Source: Anaerolineae bacterium
GTDB taxonomy: Bacteria; Chloroflexota; Anaerolineae; Aggregatilineales; Phototrophicaceae
NCBI GenBank assembly: GCA_022822305.1
Contig: JAJEBY010000002.1
Span: 124,001 to 188,000 of the forward strand
Length of the DNA: 64,000 nt
Direction: 5' to 3'
In this document: positions 52,695-60,807 of the stretch, piece by piece
Layout: each line of letters begins with the position of its first letter
Position numbering within the stretch: position 1 is the stretch's first letter
The notes under the pieces: generated by a model
Database searches by the model: none
What the model was told of the DNA's origin: nothing
The model's input: the letters and a program-made list of their open reading frames with translations, nothing else
Made by a program: the position numbers and the translations under genes

Positions 52695-54260
52695 ATGTCA
52701 TCCGCGGATAGAATCCACGCGCTGCGCGGCATGCGCGATGTATTCAGCGCTGGTTTTGCCAGGCAAAGGCAGGTGCATGCTGCGCTGGAGAATCTGCTGC
52801 GCGCGCATGCCTATGTGCCCATAGATCTACCTGTAGTTGAAAATACCGAACTTTTTTTGCGCAAGTCCGGTGAAGACATCGCCGCGCGCCTGTACGAGTT
52901 CAATTTCAAGGGACGCCGCATCGCTCTGCGGCCTGAGGTCACCGCTTCGGTCTTGCGCGCATACGTCGAGCATTTGCAGGACGAACCGTTGCCGTTGCGC
53001 ATACAATACAGCGGTCCCGTATTCCGGTACGAGAAGCCGCAACAAAATCGCCTCCGTCAATTCACGCTTTGCGGCGCGGAATTGCTGGGCGCAGCCGGAC
53101 CGCTGGCCGATGCGGAGGTGATCCATTTGGCGTGCCGAGGGCTCGAATCGCTTCAGATAAGCCATACGAAACTTATCATCGGACATACTGGCATATTGGA
53201 AGGCTTCTTGAGCGCGTTGGGCTTGCGCAATCAGCTGCAGAGTTTTCTGCTGCGCAACATGGAAAACGTGCGCAAACGAGGCATGTCGTTCGTCATTGAG
53301 GCGCTTGGCGAGCTCTTTCCCGATCTCGGTGTCTCCGCTGACGGACTAGCCGACCAGCACACATCGGGTGACGGCAAAAGCCAGAGATTGATCGCGATAC
53401 TGCGCGAGATGAACGAGGACGAAGCGCGCGGAGCGATCGCCGGTTTGCTAAACAGTCTGAATATTCGGATCGACGCCAGTCGCGCTGACGATGAAGTTGT
53501 TGACAGGCTCTTGCGCAAGATTCGCGAAGACGACCAAGCACCCAAATTGCGCCACGCCCTGGATTATATGCGGCGCTTGAGCACGCTGGTCGGCGAGCCC
53601 GAGGCAGTCATGGAAGGGGCGCGTCAGCTGCTTGATGATTTCGAGGTGGATCGACGCGCGCTGGATGGGCTGGAAAATACCTTGGAAGCGCTGGCGCTCT
53701 ACGGCGAGCTCCAAGCCGAGATAGAGCTGGACCTCGGATTGAGTCGCGGACTGCACTATTACACGGGGCTGATTTTCGAAGTCCGTTATGCAGTTGAAGG
53801 CGGGGAAGCGCTGCAGCTTTGCGGCGGTGGACGCTACGATAATCTGGTTAGCGTCTTGGGTGGCAACGAAGCCGTCCCCGCGCTGGGTTTCGCCTGGGGC
53901 GTTGAACGCATCGCAAGTGTGCTGAGTGATGCTGAAAGCGAATCGCTGAATCGCCCGCAAGTCGTCGTCGTGCCGATCGCCGAGGATGATCTGCAGGTCG
54001 CGATCGATGTTGCCCGGCGTCTACGCGAGCGAGGACTGGTTGTCGAGCTGAGCATTGATCAACGCAATCTGCGCCGCAGCCTGAGACATGCTGATCGCAA
54101 AGATGTAGCTGTCGTCGCAATCATCGGCGAAAATGAACGCGAGCAAGCGCGTGTGGTTTTGCGTGATATGCGGCTTCGCCGTGACTTGCAGATTGGTCTG
54201 GCCGACCTGGAATCCGCCGTAGAAGGAATCTTGAATGGCGATGAAACACTTGAGTTCTGA
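52695..54260 (+). CDS. histidyl-tRNA synthetase paralogue (HisZ-like or HisRS-like)
   Basis: A 521-residue class II synthetase-like protein with the full HisRS order: LRGMRDV start, motif-2 FRYEKPQQNRLRQF, HisA-type RGLHYYTGLIFE, CGGGRYDNLVSVLGG, motif 3 LGFAWGVERI, and a C-terminal anticodon-binding-like domain (VVVPIAEDDLQVAIDVARRL). Residues that contact histidine differ: the Gln after RQF is Leu (RQFTLCGAE), and RGLDYY has become RGLHYY. A poorly conserved insertion lies around residues 175-285. It directly precedes and overlaps hisG by 26 bases, suggesting a regulatory partner role like HisZ, but HisZ lacks the anticodon domain and pairs with short HisG. It could still be an active HisRS. 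Confidence 0.7.
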   Translation: MSSADRIHALRGMRDVFSAGFARQRQVHAALENLLRAHAYVPIDLPVVENTELFLRKSGEDIAARLYEFNFKGRRIALRPEVTASVLRAYVEHLQDEPLPLRIQYSGPVFRYEKPQQNRLRQFTLCGAELLGAAGPLADAEVIHLACRGLESLQISHTKLIIGHTGILEGFLSALGLRNQLQSFLLRNMENVRKRGMSFVIEALGELFPDLGVSADGLADQHTSGDGKSQRLIAILREMNEDEARGAIAGLLNSLNIRIDASRADDEVVDRLLRKIREDDQAPKLRHALDYMRRLSTLVGEPEAVMEGARQLLDDFEVDRRALDGLENTLEALALYGELQAEIELDLGLSRGLHYYTGLIFEVRYAVEGGEALQLCGGGRYDNLVSVLGGNEAVPALGFAWGVERIASVLSDAESESLNRPQVVVVPIAEDDLQVAIDVARRLRERGLVVELSIDQRNLRRSLRHADRKDVAVVAIIGENEREQARVVLRDMRLRRDLQIGLADLESAVEGILNGDETLEF

Positions 54261-55281
54261 GAATCGGCTGGTCTTTGCCTTGCCCAGCAAAGGGCAATTG
54301 GGCGACGCCTCCCATGATTTTCTGGCCGGCGCTGGATTAAATATCTATAGACCCAACCGGCGTCAGTATTCCGCTGTCATTCCAAGCTTGCAAAATGTAG
54401 AGGTCGTCTATCAACGCCCTGGCGATATCCTCAGCAAAGTTGGCGATGGCCGTGTCGATGTCGGGATTACCGGTCTCGATATCGTGGCGGAGCATAGCGA
54501 AGAGGCCGTCGATGTGATGGTCATCGACCGCTTGGGATTCGGCAAATGTCAGTTGATTCTGGCCGTGCCAGATACCTGGATCGATGTGACTTCAATCGCA
54601 GACTTGGCCGACGTGAGCCTGCGCCATCAAGATCGCGGCGATCAACTGCGTATCGCCACGAAATTCGAGAATCTGGTTAAGTCGTTCATGTATCGTCAGG
54701 GCATCTCGCGCTTCTTACTGGTGCATGCCGAGGGCGCCCTGGAAGCGGCGCCGCGCATGGGATACGCTGACTTGATCGCGGATCTGTCAGAAACAGGCAC
54801 GACCATGCGCGAGAACCAGTTGCGTCCGCTCGATGGTGGCGTCATTATTGATTCGCAAGCGGTGCTCATCGGCAATCGGCGCTGCCTGCGCGATTCGCCG
54901 GCCAAGCTCGAAACCTTGCGAGAATTAATCGAACGCATTGAAGCGCATCAGCGCGCGCGAAAGCTCGTATCGCTGCGCGCCAATATCGCGGGCCATTCAG
55001 AGGCGGATGTGCAGGATCGCATCCTTGCGAATCCGGCGCTCAGCGGCACCAAGGGTCCCGGCGTTGTCGCGGTGGCCAGCCCGCCTGAATTGTCGCAGAA
55101 GTGGTTCGAAACAACCTTGCTGGTGCGGACTGACCTCATTCACAAGACGATGCAGCATCTCCGCGCCTTGGGCGGCACGGACATTATCGTCACGCGACCG
55201 GATTTCGTATTCGATCAAAGGTCGGAGACTTACGACCGCTTCGAGCGACTGCTGCACTCCAACGAAGAGCTCAGCTTTTGA
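54235..55281 (+). CDS. hisG: ATP phosphoribosyltransferase
   Basis: First enzyme of histidine synthesis, 348 residues. The N-terminal catalytic part has RLVFALPSKGQLGDAS, VGDGRVDVGITGLDIVAE with the PRPP region, and EAAPRMGYADLIADLSETGTTM. A C-terminal domain (ALGGTDIIVTRPDFVFD) corresponds to the HisG regulatory ACT-like part, so this is a long, potentially self-sufficient form, even longer than the usual 290-300. AAGGA lies seven bases before the ATG at 54235. ATG 54241 is an alternative. Confidence 0.9.
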   Translation: MAMKHLSSENRLVFALPSKGQLGDASHDFLAGAGLNIYRPNRRQYSAVIPSLQNVEVVYQRPGDILSKVGDGRVDVGITGLDIVAEHSEEAVDVMVIDRLGFGKCQLILAVPDTWIDVTSIADLADVSLRHQDRGDQLRIATKFENLVKSFMYRQGISRFLLVHAEGALEAAPRMGYADLIADLSETGTTMRENQLRPLDGGVIIDSQAVLIGNRRCLRDSPAKLETLRELIERIEAHQRARKLVSLRANIAGHSEADVQDRILANPALSGTKGPGVVAVASPPELSQKWFETTLLVRTDLIHKTMQHLRALGGTDIIVTRPDFVFDQRSETYDRFERLLHSNEELSF

Positions 55282-55290
55282 GGAATTCGA

Positions 55291-56124
55291 ATGAGCGCTG
55301 TTGGCATCATCAATCCTGGCGCGATGGGCGTTTCAATCGCGGCATCGCTGATCTCTGCCGGTCATGAGGTCTTTTGGGCATCTGCCGGGCGCAGTTCGGA
55401 GAGCCGCGGACGCGCAGCTCGGCATCAGTTGACCGATGTTCAATCGCTGGCCGAGCTTTGCGCTCGCTGTCAGATTATTCTGAGCGTTTGCCCGCCGCAT
55501 GCCGCAGAGGCAGTGGCGCGCTCAGTCATAGACAACGGATTTCGCGGTTTGTTCTGTGACGGCAACGCAATCGCCCCAGATAAATCACAAGCTGTTGGCG
55601 CGGCGTTGGCCGAGGCCGGTATTGCGTATGTTGACGGCAGCATCGTTGGACCTCCGGCCTGGCGAACTGGCAGTACACGTTTCTACTTGTCGGGTCCGCG
55701 CGCGGTGGAAATCGCTGCCTTGTTTGACGGCACGCTGACCGAAACCATTGTCATCGGCGACGAGATCGGAAGGGCTTCGGCGCTGAAGATGGTGTTTGCG
55801 GCGCAGACCAAAGGATTCACGGCTTTGGTCTCTGCTATTCAGGCCGCGGCGGAAAGCCTGGGCGTGCGTGATGATCTGGACAAAGAATGGGAGCGGCGCG
55901 ATCCCGAAGCGGTTGACAAAACGCGGAAGCGTGTTCGAGGCGTCACGGAGAAGGCCTGGCGATTCGCCGGGGAAATGCAGGAGATTGAGGCGACCTTCGA
56001 AGCCGCGGGCGTTCCGAGCGGCTTTTTCGCGGCGGCGCACGACGTTTACCAGCGTATGGCGCATTTCAAGGATGCCGAGGAGTTGCCGGAGTTGGAGAGG
56101 GTTCTGAGGGCGCTGGTTGATTGA
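55291..56124 (+). CDS. NAD(P)-dependent 6-phosphogluconate-dehydrogenase-like oxidoreductase
   Basis: A 277-residue beta-hydroxyacid-dehydrogenase-type protein. The dinucleotide loop is VGIINPGAMGVSIAASL (a GxxxxxGxxxA variant with Asn-Pro), then SVCPPHAAEAVARSV, VDGSIVGPPAW and a helical C-terminal domain like those annotated DUF1932. The family catalytic Lys is most likely in ALKMVFAAQTKGFT. It lies 9 bases after hisG and its stop overlaps the start of the membrane glycosyltransferase, so it belongs to the same transcript. Substrate unknown. Confidence 0.8.
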   Translation: MSAVGIINPGAMGVSIAASLISAGHEVFWASAGRSSESRGRAARHQLTDVQSLAELCARCQIILSVCPPHAAEAVARSVIDNGFRGLFCDGNAIAPDKSQAVGAALAEAGIAYVDGSIVGPPAWRTGSTRFYLSGPRAVEIAALFDGTLTETIVIGDEIGRASALKMVFAAQTKGFTALVSAIQAAAESLGVRDDLDKEWERRDPEAVDKTRKRVRGVTEKAWRFAGEMQEIEATFEAAGVPSGFFAAAHDVYQRMAHFKDAEELPELERVLRALVD

Positions 56125-58003
56125 TAAGCTGAAAGACTCTCGCAGGCGACGTTCACGGCGCGTCTCATGGTTCGCCGTCTTAATGCTGTCTATGGTTGGA
56201 GTCGTCGGCATACATTACCTTGACGCCGCGTTTATCAACATTGATGAACTCTCTGCGTTTGGCAATATGGGCGGCTTCAATCCTCCTTTTGGCGCAATCC
56301 AAATCGCTGAATCAATTTTCGAAAATAGCCCAGACCACGTGCCACTGCGGTTCGTACTTGCGGCGGGCGTAGCGCATTTTACGGGCTGGTCTCAAGTGGC
56401 ATTGCGGCTTGTCTCATTATTGACGAGTCTCTTGGTTAGCGCATCCGTTTACCGATTTGCATTGGAGAATTTCGGCTCGAAAACAGCTAACATTGCTATA
56501 TTTCTGTTTTGCGCAAATGCTTACCTTCTTCAATACACGTATCGTATTCTCATGTATCCGCTGTTAATGCTGCTCGCGGTTCTTCACTGCTATTTGTATT
56601 GGCGCGTTATGTACCATAATGCGCCGAGATGGTGTTGGCCATTATTTGTATTGACCGCAGCTTCTATACTTTATGTTCACCTATTTGGTATTTTGTTCCT
56701 GATAGGTTTAGGTGTTCACCACTTGTTTTTCGAAGCGAGAACAAAGCAATGGGCAAAGCTCGCTTTAGCATGGGCGGTCGCCTGTCTCGTTTTTCTTCCA
56801 TATTTGCCACGGATTTCGTCAGGGTACGAATACAACCTAGCATCAAGAACTTCGGCCAACGTCTTGGATGTACTAGTACTGCTTGGAGGAGAATTCCTAA
56901 ACGGACAGCTTCTGTTGCTGGCTCCAATTTTGCTTTCGCTTGGATATGCATTGTACAAGCGGAAACCTGGAAGCGACACAATTGTACCTGTATTGCGTGT
57001 AGCGTTAGTGGGTTGTATCGCTTATCTGTTGCTAAAACTGATCCTGGGTGAAGTATTGATCACAAGAATGCGGTACTTCTTTTCGATCTGGTTTGTTATT
57101 GTTGTGCCCGTTGCCTACGGATTAGCCTCGATACCTCGATGGCTTGTCCTAGTGTTCATGGCTGCATGGGGCTTGGCGTTCGTTTCCGATTTACCGAATA
57201 CGCTTTCGCCTGCGCCGAGTGGTTACACTTTGTATCGTTCGCCGGCATTAGAGTCACTCGGAGCCTTACCAACTCCAGCCGGAATATTTGTCGGAGCATT
57301 TGGGGAGGCGGATTCTAATACCAAGAGAGGTATACACGACTATAGCATGGTCGATTACACCTTGCGACAACTAGGTCTCGATAGCATTCGACTGAAAATG
57401 CGCCGTTCCAACACGGGAATCGAAACACAGTATCACTGGTTATACAGCAACTACGCTCGCTTTATTCTGGGATTCCAACCTTCCAGCTCGCCAACCCAGC
57501 TTCCTTACCTGTTCGAACTCATTGAACGTGATTTTACCATTTGCGATACACTTATCGACGCCCCGACCATGACCGCACTACGAATTGTTGACAGGGATTT
57601 CGGCTGTCAACATCAACCCGTTCCAACAACATTTGGAAATGGTCTAGTTGTTCAGGATCGGATTGCTCGCTATTTCCACGACAAACAGCGAATCAGAGTA
57701 CTGACCTGGATTGAGACGGCTGACCAGCAACAGAAGCTAGAGCACAACGTCTCTTGGCAGATTATCACCATGGACTGGCAGAATGTCCGACAAGTTGACA
57801 AACATCTATCGGATTCGGATGTATTGCCCTGGAGCCGCATTGAAATATCGACGGCAGGTCTTCAGCCTGCCCAATACCGCCTGATGCTGATTATGTATCG
57901 AATCGATACCGGCGCAAAGATCTACTATGTCGATCCGGTGTCGGGGCAAGAATCGGGATTCTTGCCGATTCTTGATTTCACGATCAGTCCAGGCGCAGAC
58001 TGA
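56117..58003 (+). CDS. multi-span membrane glycosyltransferase-like protein
   Basis: A 628-residue protein with about ten to twelve hydrophobic spans in the first 420 residues and a soluble 200-residue tail. It resembles GT-C transferases of the PMT/ArnT type. After the first span comes a DE-containing loop, INIDELSAFGNMGGF, which could hold the catalytic acidic pair, and a loop with YRILMYPLLM. The TTG start at 56117 overlaps the previous gene by eight bases. Base composition is visibly more AT-rich than its neighbours, a possible sign of recent acquisition. Acceptor is unknown. Confidence 0.7.
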   Translation: MIDKLKDSRRRRSRRVSWFAVLMLSMVGVVGIHYLDAAFINIDELSAFGNMGGFNPPFGAIQIAESIFENSPDHVPLRFVLAAGVAHFTGWSQVALRLVSLLTSLLVSASVYRFALENFGSKTANIAIFLFCANAYLLQYTYRILMYPLLMLLAVLHCYLYWRVMYHNAPRWCWPLFVLTAASILYVHLFGILFLIGLGVHHLFFEARTKQWAKLALAWAVACLVFLPYLPRISSGYEYNLASRTSANVLDVLVLLGGEFLNGQLLLLAPILLSLGYALYKRKPGSDTIVPVLRVALVGCIAYLLLKLILGEVLITRMRYFFSIWFVIVVPVAYGLASIPRWLVLVFMAAWGLAFVSDLPNTLSPAPSGYTLYRSPALESLGALPTPAGIFVGAFGEADSNTKRGIHDYSMVDYTLRQLGLDSIRLKMRRSNTGIETQYHWLYSNYARFILGFQPSSSPTQLPYLFELIERDFTICDTLIDAPTMTALRIVDRDFGCQHQPVPTTFGNGLVVQDRIARYFHDKQRIRVLTWIETADQQQKLEHNVSWQIITMDWQNVRQVDKHLSDSDVLPWSRIEISTAGLQPAQYRLMLIMYRIDTGAKIYYVDPVSGQESGFLPILDFTISPGAD

Positions 58004-58020
58004 AGCAAAATAATGTCAGT

Positions 58021-58812
58021 TCAATCCTCGTCGCGCAGCGCCGCGATCAGTTCCGGCAAACCCGCGAAAACCAAATTCGGCTGAACCGCGCTCTCTCGCA
58101 AGCTATTGTGTGTTTCCACGCCGGTCATCACCAAAGCAGTTGGCATGCCCAATGCTTGCGCTCCCGCGATATCGGTTTCGATTCGATCACCGATCATCAG
58201 GGTCTGGGCAGGCGTTGTGCCAAGGCGCTGCAGCGCCGCCTCAAACATGCCGCGCTCGGGTTTGCCGATCACCCGGGGTTTGCAATCCGTCGCTGCTTCG
58301 AGCAAGGCCAGGATGCTGCCGGCGCCGGGTACCAGCCCGGCCGGTGACGGAAAAGACGTATCCGGATTGGTGCCGACGAAGTCGGCGCCGGCGCGGATGA
58401 GCAGCGAGCCGCGTTCGAGGCGATTGTAGGTCAAGTCGAAGTCGACGCCGCAAACGACAACCTCGGCATCCTTTTCTACGAGCACAAAACCTGAATTGAC
58501 CACGATCTGCTTCAGTCCATCGCCGCCGATGACAAACATGCCCGTGCCCGCGGGATACGCCCGCTTTAGGTATTCGGCCGTGGCCGTGCCGCTGGTTACG
58601 ATATGACGTGGCTCGATGCCGCCAACATCCATGGCGGCAAGCTTCTGGCAATAATCTAACGGTGTGTTGCGACTGTTGTTCGTAGCAAGTACGAAGTCCA
58701 TCCCGGCGCCGAACAAGAAGTCAAAGAGGTCATTCATACCGGGCAGCTTTTGTGGTCCGCGCCACAAAACCCCATCCATATCGCAGATGATAGTTCTTAT
58801 GTTTGCCAGCAA
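58021..58812 (-). CDS. HAD-IIA family phosphatase (NagD/PGP-like)
   Basis: A 263-residue phosphohydrolase. HAD motif I is ICDMDGVLWRG (nucleophile Asp and acid Asp), motif II Thr/Ser lies in VLATNNSRN, motif III Lys in VIGKPERGMFEAAL, and motif IV is LMIGDRIETDIAGA. A IIA-type cap sits between motifs II and III. It should hydrolyse small phosphates, possibly phosphoglycolate or ribonucleotides. It is last in the run that starts with dnaB and follows the KARI-like gene by about 80 bases. Confidence 0.9.
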   Translation of the reverse strand: MLANIRTIICDMDGVLWRGPQKLPGMNDLFDFLFGAGMDFVLATNNSRNTPLDYCQKLAAMDVGGIEPRHIVTSGTATAEYLKRAYPAGTGMFVIGGDGLKQIVVNSGFVLVEKDAEVVVCGVDFDLTYNRLERGSLLIRAGADFVGTNPDTSFPSPAGLVPGAGSILALLEAATDCKPRVIGKPERGMFEAALQRLGTTPAQTLMIGDRIETDIAGAQALGMPTALVMTGVETHNSLRESAVQPNLVFAGLPELIAALRDED

Positions 58813-58894
58813 GGGGAGCGTTCCTCTCTGTTGCGGTGGCCGCGCGTTATTCTAGCGCAAGAGAGTAGCGCTGTATGCCCACGGATGCTGCAAA

Positions 58895-59881
58895 TTACTG
58901 GTTGCGCAGCATCTCAAGCGTCCGTCGTTCCAGCGACCACAGATCGAGCTGCTCTTGCGCGCGCAGCAGGCTATCCAGCCTGGGATATCCATTTTCGTAT
59001 TCGCGCGCCCATTCGGTAGCGAAATCGCCGCTGCGGATTTCTTCCAGGGTGGCGTCCATGATGCCCTCAAGTTTCAGATCTCTGAAGCGGGGCAAACGGC
59101 TAAAGATTCCGTATTGACCGGTCAGTGAAGACATGCGCATTGCCTGGAGCAAGCCGCCTTGCGCCGCCCGCGCCAGGTAATCTGTGAATTCGCCAGAGAG
59201 AATGAGATCGGTTACGACGGCTTCTGGCGGATATCCCTGTTCAAGCAGTACGCGCGCCGCCGTGGTCATGACGTGATGAAAGGCTGGGAGAATCGCCTGC
59301 TGCACAAATAGATCAAGCTGGGCTTCCTGCTCCAAACCAATCTCTATCGCGCCGGCGCGCAGACTTCCCATCGCCTTTGCCAACGCCAGCAGGGACTCCC
59401 AGGTGGTGCCGGTGGCGTCTTGCCCGATGCCGACAAAGCTGAAAAAGCCTGTGCCGTCGAGATAGCGCGTGCGCACTGCCGCGCCAATAGTGCGCGGCGC
59501 GATCATGCCAACATCGACAAAGGGCGGCGGCTCCACGAAACCATAGGCGAAATTATAACCGTTGGCGAATACCAAGAGATGGCCACGCTGCAAAGCCGGT
59601 GATACCGTCTCCAGGTAGACTTCCGGCACCACTTCATCGGGCAGCATGAATAACAGAACATGGCAGCGGGGGATAATGTCTTTGATGTCCCGTGGTTCGA
59701 ATCCGTCCTCACGCGCATGATCGCGCGTTTCATCGTCGCGCAGTCCGACTAATACCGATACGCGTGAATCGCGCAGGTTGTTGGCAATCGGTCGTCCGAG
59801 ATTGCCGTAGCCGATAATGCCGACGATTTTGCCGCTGAGAACGCCGAGGTTGGCATCCTTCTCATGATAGATATTAGTCAT
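58895..59881 (-). CDS. ketol-acid reductoisomerase-like protein with altered metal site
   Basis: A 328-residue protein with the KARI layout: an NAD(P)-binding loop IVGIIGYGNLGRPIANNLRDS and VLVGLRDD, HVLLFMLPDEVVPEVY, GIGQDATGTTW, and the helical metal-binding domain. KARI's Mg-ligand motif DLFGEQ here reads DLFVQQ, so the conserved Glu is Gln. The usual C-terminal EKVG segment is not recognisable. It may have lost isomerisation and act as a simple reductase, or have a new reaction. The ATG at 59881 is preferred to the longer frame. No ilvB, ilvN or ilvD adjoins. Confidence 0.72.
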   Translation of the reverse strand: MTNIYHEKDANLGVLSGKIVGIIGYGNLGRPIANNLRDSRVSVLVGLRDDETRDHAREDGFEPRDIKDIIPRCHVLLFMLPDEVVPEVYLETVSPALQRGHLLVFANGYNFAYGFVEPPPFVDVGMIAPRTIGAAVRTRYLDGTGFFSFVGIGQDATGTTWESLLALAKAMGSLRAGAIEIGLEQEAQLDLFVQQAILPAFHHVMTTAARVLLEQGYPPEAVVTDLILSGEFTDYLARAAQGGLLQAMRMSSLTGQYGIFSRLPRFRDLKLEGIMDATLEEIRSGDFATEWAREYENGYPRLDSLLRAQEQLDLWSLERRTLEMLRNQ

Positions 59882-59937
59882 CGAGCACCCCGGTCTCTTC
59901 TGCTCAAACCGCCGATTTCGGCAGTTGAGCGGGTTTG

Positions 59938-60807
59938 TCACAACGGCGGCTGATCAAGCTGCTTGTGCCAGACCTCAATATCAAATCCATTGCGTACGAA
60001 GCCGCGCCGCTGATATAGACGTTGCGATGGCAAGTTGCTCAGCTGCGTATTGACGCTCATGGCGTCGATGCCTCGACTATAGGCATGGCTCAACGCATTA
60101 GCCAGCAGGGCGGCGCCGATGCCTTGCCTTTGACGCTTGGGCGCCACTGCCAGACGCGCCAAATGTATCGCCTCGTCGTTGCGCGTGCAGATTTGGTAAC
60201 CCACGATCTCGCCAGCGATCTCGGCGACGGCAGCGTGTACGGCGACGCGAACGGCTTGAAGCAGATCGTTCAGCGTCAGATACCAAGGCGGCCGAAACGC
60301 CATCCTGTCAATCCGCGCGATAGCTGACACATGCTCGGCCTCTGCCGCATACAAACGGACTGGAGCAGGCGCCGCGCTTGGCGCCGCGGGCCCAATATGA
60401 TTCAGCGTGATGATATCGTCCAGGTACGCGAAACCCAGGCTGGGGAGGTATTTGAAGCACCAATTGCTCGCCATCAACATGATGACTGTCGAGACGCCGG
60501 ATCGACGACAATGCAATTCCGCGCTTTGCCACAAATCACGAACGATCGCGCCGGGCATATGGCCGCTGCCGATGCCGAGAAGACGAATCCAGCAGTGGCC
60601 GTCGACGGGCGGCGACAGACCTATGTAACCGACCAGCTGCTTGTCGTCCCAGGCCAGCCCGACATACGTATCGTCTCGGTCGATCCAACTGCTGATCTTG
60701 TACCAATCCAGGTGCTTATGGGTCCAGGGACTGGACCAGATTAGGTTCAACAACGCGCGTCGATGGCGCCGTTCATAGGTTGTGACGCGCAGGCGGGTGT
60801 TTAGCAT
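59938..60807 (-). CDS. tandem GNAT-domain acetyltransferase
   Basis: A 289-residue protein with two acetyltransferase-fold halves. The C-terminal half has the complete acetyl-CoA signature LARLAVAPKRQRQGIGAALL and the LYQRRGFVRNGF ending, so it should be active. The N-terminal half keeps only the fold outline (TYVGLAWDDKQLVGYIGLS, FKYLPSLGFAYLD). Its ATG overlaps the DnaC-like gene's stop by one base (TGATG), so it is co-translated with replication proteins. Substrate unknown. An acetylated protein partner is possible but unproven. Confidence 0.82.
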   Translation of the reverse strand: MLNTRLRVTTYERRHRRALLNLIWSSPWTHKHLDWYKISSWIDRDDTYVGLAWDDKQLVGYIGLSPPVDGHCWIRLLGIGSGHMPGAIVRDLWQSAELHCRRSGVSTVIMLMASNWCFKYLPSLGFAYLDDIITLNHIGPAAPSAAPAPVRLYAAEAEHVSAIARIDRMAFRPPWYLTLNDLLQAVRVAVHAAVAEIAGEIVGYQICTRNDEAIHLARLAVAPKRQRQGIGAALLANALSHAYSRGIDAMSVNTQLSNLPSQRLYQRRGFVRNGFDIEVWHKQLDQPPL

